DNA of 64,000 bases, taken from the NCBI RefSeq assembly GCF_034087045.1, contig NZ_CP139247.1, forward strand, positions 5,172,001 through 5,236,000, given 5' to 3'. The stretch's first letter is position 1. Each line of letters begins with the position of its first letter. The notes beneath the pieces were generated by a model that was not told the origin of the DNA, searched no databases, and worked only from the letters and a program-made list of their open reading frames with translations. The translations under genes and the position numbers were made by a program. The stretch comes from Chitinophaga sancti (GTDB lineage: Bacteria; Bacteroidota; Bacteroidia; Chitinophagales; Chitinophagaceae). This document shows positions 61,124 to 64,000 of the stretch, one piece after another.

Positions 61124-62011
61124 ATGAGAGAGAAATTATTACGGGAGATCACTCCACTTACACCCAATGATTGCTTCACGTTATTTGCCAGAGAGAAGAC
61201 GGGTTTTGATTTCCCATTGCATTATCACGAGGAGTTTGAACTGAATTTTATCCAGCATGCCATAGGTGCAAAGCGCATCATCGGGGATCATATGGAGGAG
61301 ATCGGGGACCTGGAACTGGTACTTGTCGGCCCTAACCTGCAGCATGGGTGGTTTACACACAAGCATGCGGGAGGGGTAATACGGGAGATCACCATTCAGT
61401 TTCACAGGGACCTGTTTGATGATAAGTTCTTACAGCGGAACCAGATGAGTTTTATCAGAAGTATGCTGGAAAGATCGCTTCGGGGTATTCTTTTTTCTCC
61501 TGAGACAGTGGGAAATATAATGCCCCGGTTAATACAGCTGCCACAAAAGCAGGGATTTGATTCTGTCCTGGAGTTACTGTCTATTCTCCATGATCTCTCT
61601 ATTTCCCGGAATATCCGGATACTGTCGGATGCAAGTTTTCGGAATACGGAAACCCTTTCATATAACAGCCGGCGGATTGACAATGTGATGAAATACCTGA
61701 ACGAGCATTTTGACAAAAATGTCACCCTGGGAGAGGCGGCAAAAATAGCGTCGATGACAGAGGTGTCTTTTAGTCGTTTTTTTAAATTGAAGATCGGGAA
61801 GACATTTGTGGATACGCTGATTGAAATCAGGCTGGGTCATGCCTCCCGCATGTTGATAGAAACCACACACAGTATTAATGAAATCGCCTATAAATGTGGG
61901 TTCAATAACATATCAAACTTCAACAGGATTTTCCGGAAGAAAAAGGATTGTACCCCTAAGGAATTCCGGCAGGCGTATACTTCTTCATCAGGCGTACGCA
62001 CCTTTGTTTAA
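61124..62011 (+). CDS. AraC-family transcriptional regulator
   Basis: A regulator with an N-terminal cupin-type ligand domain (about 15-110; FPLHYHEEFELNFI, ELVLVGPNLQHGW) and a C-terminal double helix-turn-helix (about 190-285; VTLGEAAKIASMTEVSFSRFF, then INEIAYKCGFNNISNFNRIFRKKKDCTPKEFR). The sensory domain is of the sugar-responding type common in Bacteroidota. It lies 145 bp after the GH18-like gene on the same strand. Target genes are unknown. Confidence 0.92.
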   Translation: MREKLLREITPLTPNDCFTLFAREKTGFDFPLHYHEEFELNFIQHAIGAKRIIGDHMEEIGDLELVLVGPNLQHGWFTHKHAGGVIREITIQFHRDLFDDKFLQRNQMSFIRSMLERSLRGILFSPETVGNIMPRLIQLPQKQGFDSVLELLSILHDLSISRNIRILSDASFRNTETLSYNSRRIDNVMKYLNEHFDKNVTLGEAAKIASMTEVSFSRFFKLKIGKTFVDTLIEIRLGHASRMLIETTHSINEIAYKCGFNNISNFNRIFRKKKDCTPKEFRQAYTSSSGVRTFV

Positions 62012-62085
62012 GAGATAAAAAATGGGGCTCTGGACCAAATTTTGATGATATTAGCTAATGTCGATTAATCCCGGCATTTTATTGC

Positions 62086-64000
62086 ATGAATATTATTCAG
62101 ATTGTCAACAAGCAGGTCCTGACCATAGAGAATTGTGAAAGTGAACCGATACATATACCTGGCAGCATCCAGCCCCATGGCATGTTACTGGCCATTATAC
62201 CGGCCAGCGGAGTGATCCGGTACTGTAGCGCAAATACCCTCCAATTTATTGATAAACAACCTGCTGAAATCCTGGATCAACCCCTGTCTGCTATCCACCC
62301 GGCTCTTTGGGGAAAAGTACAACCCTTATTGGATGCAGATAATTCTCCATTTCATCCTATCAACGCCGGCGACCTGCAGACAACCATTCACGAAAGCGGA
62401 GAATTTCGCATTTTAAGCATCGAAAAACGCCTCGATCAGATAAATGGCCCTGATTATGCCTTCGATCAGGCAAGAGGCTTTATTGGCTTTATAGAGCGTT
62501 CCAGAGACCTTAAAGAACTCTGCCAGAACATAGCTGTCGAAACGGCCCGTTTTACAGGATTTGACAGGGGCATGATTTACCGCTTTGACAAAGAATACAA
62601 TGGGGAAGTTTTTGCAGAATATTGCAGGGAGGGTTTACCGCCTTATCTGGATCTGCATTACCCACATACAGATATACCACCACAGGCGAGGGAATTGTAC
62701 CTGCACAACCTGCTCCGCCTTATTCCTGATGTACAATATGATCCGGTTCCGTTGCTAACCGTTGCCACAGAGCAGGTGCAGCAGCTGGACCTGAGTAATG
62801 TAGGTCTCCGGAGCGTATCGCCCATCCATGTGCAATACCTGAAAAATATGGGCGTAGGGGCTTCCATGAGCGTATCCATTATCATGGAAGGCAATTTATG
62901 GGGCCTGATCGCCTGCCATCATTCCGGGCCACTGCACCTGACGGCACAGCAAAAAAGAGCGGCTTTACTACAGGGGCATTTTCTGAGTTCGCAGATCCGG
63001 GTACAGCAGGTAGCTGAGGAGCATGCTATAAATTTAAATGTGGAAGCGCATTTGCAACTGCTAATGAACCGGATTGATCACGATGAAGACCTGAGTCAGA
63101 AATTTGAGCAGTTTTCTTCTCTCCTTTCTGTGACGAATTCAACCGGGGTTGTCATATTAAACGAAGGCAAGATCTATAAAAAAGGTCTGGTACCTTCCAT
63201 GGAAAAAGTCCTGGGCCTGATCCGCTGGGTAGGAGATCATGTAAAGTCGAGTCTCTTTTCTACCAACTGCCTCAGTAAGCGTTATCCCGATGGCATTGCG
63301 ATGAGTAAATATGGGTCCGGCGTGATCTTTCATGCTATGGGCAAACCAACCGATAGCTGTGTGATCTGGTTCCGTGAAGAACTGGAACGCACAGTAAAAT
63401 GGGCAGGAAGACCCGATAGTGCAGTACAGAAGAATGTGGAGGGAGGTCCCCTTACACCCCGTAAGTCATTTGAAATATGGAAAGAGAGCGTAAAGTACCA
63501 ATCGGCTGAATTCAGGGCTTCGGAGATCAATGCGGCGATCCGCTTTGCCACTTCCCTGCAAAACCATTTCCATCTCACCTACCTCCGTAATGAAGAAAAC
63601 AGGCTCCGTATGCTGAATGAACGGCTGCAACAGGCCAACCAGGAGCTTTCTAATATCAACTGGATCACCTCGCACGATATGAAAGAACCTTTAAGAAAGA
63701 TTCAACTCATGTCGTCGAGAATTGTGTACGAGGGTGGCGACAACCTGTCGGAAGCCATCAAAGTACACATTGAGAAGATCCGCAATTCTGCCAGCAGAAT
63801 GCAGCACCTGGTAGACGATATTCTTTCATATAGCATGATGAATAACCGGAATAACATGTTTACCCTGAGTAACCTGGAACCGATTATTTCGCATGTAAGA
63901 GGCGAACTGGAAGAAGAACTGGCGGAAAAGAAAGGACTGCTTTCCGTACAGACTATGCCTCAAAATCTTCGTATCGTACCCCACCAGATGGAGCAATTAT
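62086..64000 (+). CDS. Bacteriophytochrome sensor histidine kinase (3' end outside window)
   Basis: A red/far-red light sensor. 638 codons are visible and the frame is open to the window edge. PAS-2 domain with chromophore-binding Cys17 in ENCESEPIHIPGSIQPHG. GAF domain with GFDRGMIYRFD and the PHTDIP form of the PASDIP motif (Asp196). PHY domain from about residue 320 to 505. Coiled coil and HisKA with His530 in WITSHDMKEPLRKI. The ATPase domain is cut. The Cys and DIP residues are intact, so biliverdin binding is expected. No heme oxygenase gene is in view; the AraC gene precedes it by 74 bp. Confidence 0.93.
   Translation, partial: MNIIQIVNKQVLTIENCESEPIHIPGSIQPHGMLLAIIPASGVIRYCSANTLQFIDKQPAEILDQPLSAIHPALWGKVQPLLDADNSPFHPINAGDLQTTIHESGEFRILSIEKRLDQINGPDYAFDQARGFIGFIERSRDLKELCQNIAVETARFTGFDRGMIYRFDKEYNGEVFAEYCREGLPPYLDLHYPHTDIPPQARELYLHNLLRLIPDVQYDPVPLLTVATEQVQQLDLSNVGLRSVSPIHVQYLKNMGVGASMSVSIIMEGNLWGLIACHHSGPLHLTAQQKRAALLQGHFLSSQIRVQQVAEEHAINLNVEAHLQLLMNRIDHDEDLSQKFEQFSSLLSVTNSTGVVILNEGKIYKKGLVPSMEKVLGLIRWVGDHVKSSLFSTNCLSKRYPDGIAMSKYGSGVIFHAMGKPTDSCVIWFREELERTVKWAGRPDSAVQKNVEGGPLTPRKSFEIWKESVKYQSAEFRASEINAAIRFATSLQNHFHLTYLRNEENRLRMLNERLQQANQELSNINWITSHDMKEPLRKIQLMSSRIVYEGGDNLSEAIKVHIEKIRNSASRMQHLVDDILSYSMMNNRNNMFTLSNLEPIISHVRGELEEELAEKKGLLSVQTMPQNLRIVPHQMEQL

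Overview
The window looks like chromosome of a Bacteroidota bacterium, most likely a Chitinophaga-type member of the Chitinophagaceae. The signs are Bacteroidota-style promoters (TAnnTTTG -7 boxes), many signal peptides ending in A-Q, a BtuB system with YncE/DUF5074 lipoproteins under a cobalamin riboswitch, an RND pump fused to its outer-membrane channel, a DUF5690 transporter, and a DUF4255/DUF5908 contractile injection locus. I see no tRNA, rRNA, CRISPR array, integrase or transposase. The genus is an inference.

Layout. 1-361: C-terminus of a retron/group-II-type reverse transcriptase cut by the window edge. 764-9078: two paralogous membrane hybrid histidine kinases flanking a secreted protein of unknown function and an M1 aminopeptidase with a lipoprotein-sorting-like tail. 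9288-10262: lone class I terpene synthase. 10519-12019: actin-like protein that looks circularly permuted, overlapping a bactofilin gene. 12147-14783: NamA-type ene-reductase, cold-shock protein and GH20-type glycosidase. 14866-20107 (minus): vitamin B12 uptake operon with promoter, cobalamin riboswitch, an extra leader hairpin, a BtuB-like receptor and three surface lipoproteins. 20157-21938: STN/carboxypeptidase-regulatory/repeat protein with a TTG start. 22027-23951: aguB-aguA, converting agmatine to putrescine. 24255-26807: two L,D-transpeptidases, convergent.

26905-34961: phosphonate catabolism. Five overlapping or tightly spaced genes encode a PbfA-like PLP lyase, a secreted alkaline-phosphatase-superfamily enzyme, PhnA, PhnY and a TIGR03364-type FAD oxidoreductase. 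A DUF5690 transporter is divergent from them, and an XRE-cupin regulator converges on the transporter. PhnW and PhnX are not present here. Several palindromes sit in the shared promoter region.

35014-40957: heavy-metal efflux operon (small protein, CzcA/CusA-TolC fusion, adaptor lipoprotein).

40990-58656 (minus): a compact 15-gene extracellular contractile injection system (eCIS, Afp/PVC-like). Its genes encode a cap protein (DUF4255), an unknown protein, one sheath, two tubes, a 56-residue DUF5908 protein, LysM hub, VgrG-like spike, PAAR tip, gp25, a giant J-type baseplate protein, a fibre-like protein, a second baseplate protein, tape measure and AAA+ ATPase. Divergent from it is a membrane protein (59029-60978) with a GH18-like domain that seems to have lost its catalytic acid motif. 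No toxin cargo is recognisable. The window ends with an AraC regulator and a bacteriophytochrome histidine kinase that runs off the edge.

The most unusual signals are the permuted actin paired with a bactofilin, the eCIS with its divergent membrane-anchored pseudo-glycosidase, the phosphonate operon with its palindromic control region, and the two-layer riboswitch leader.
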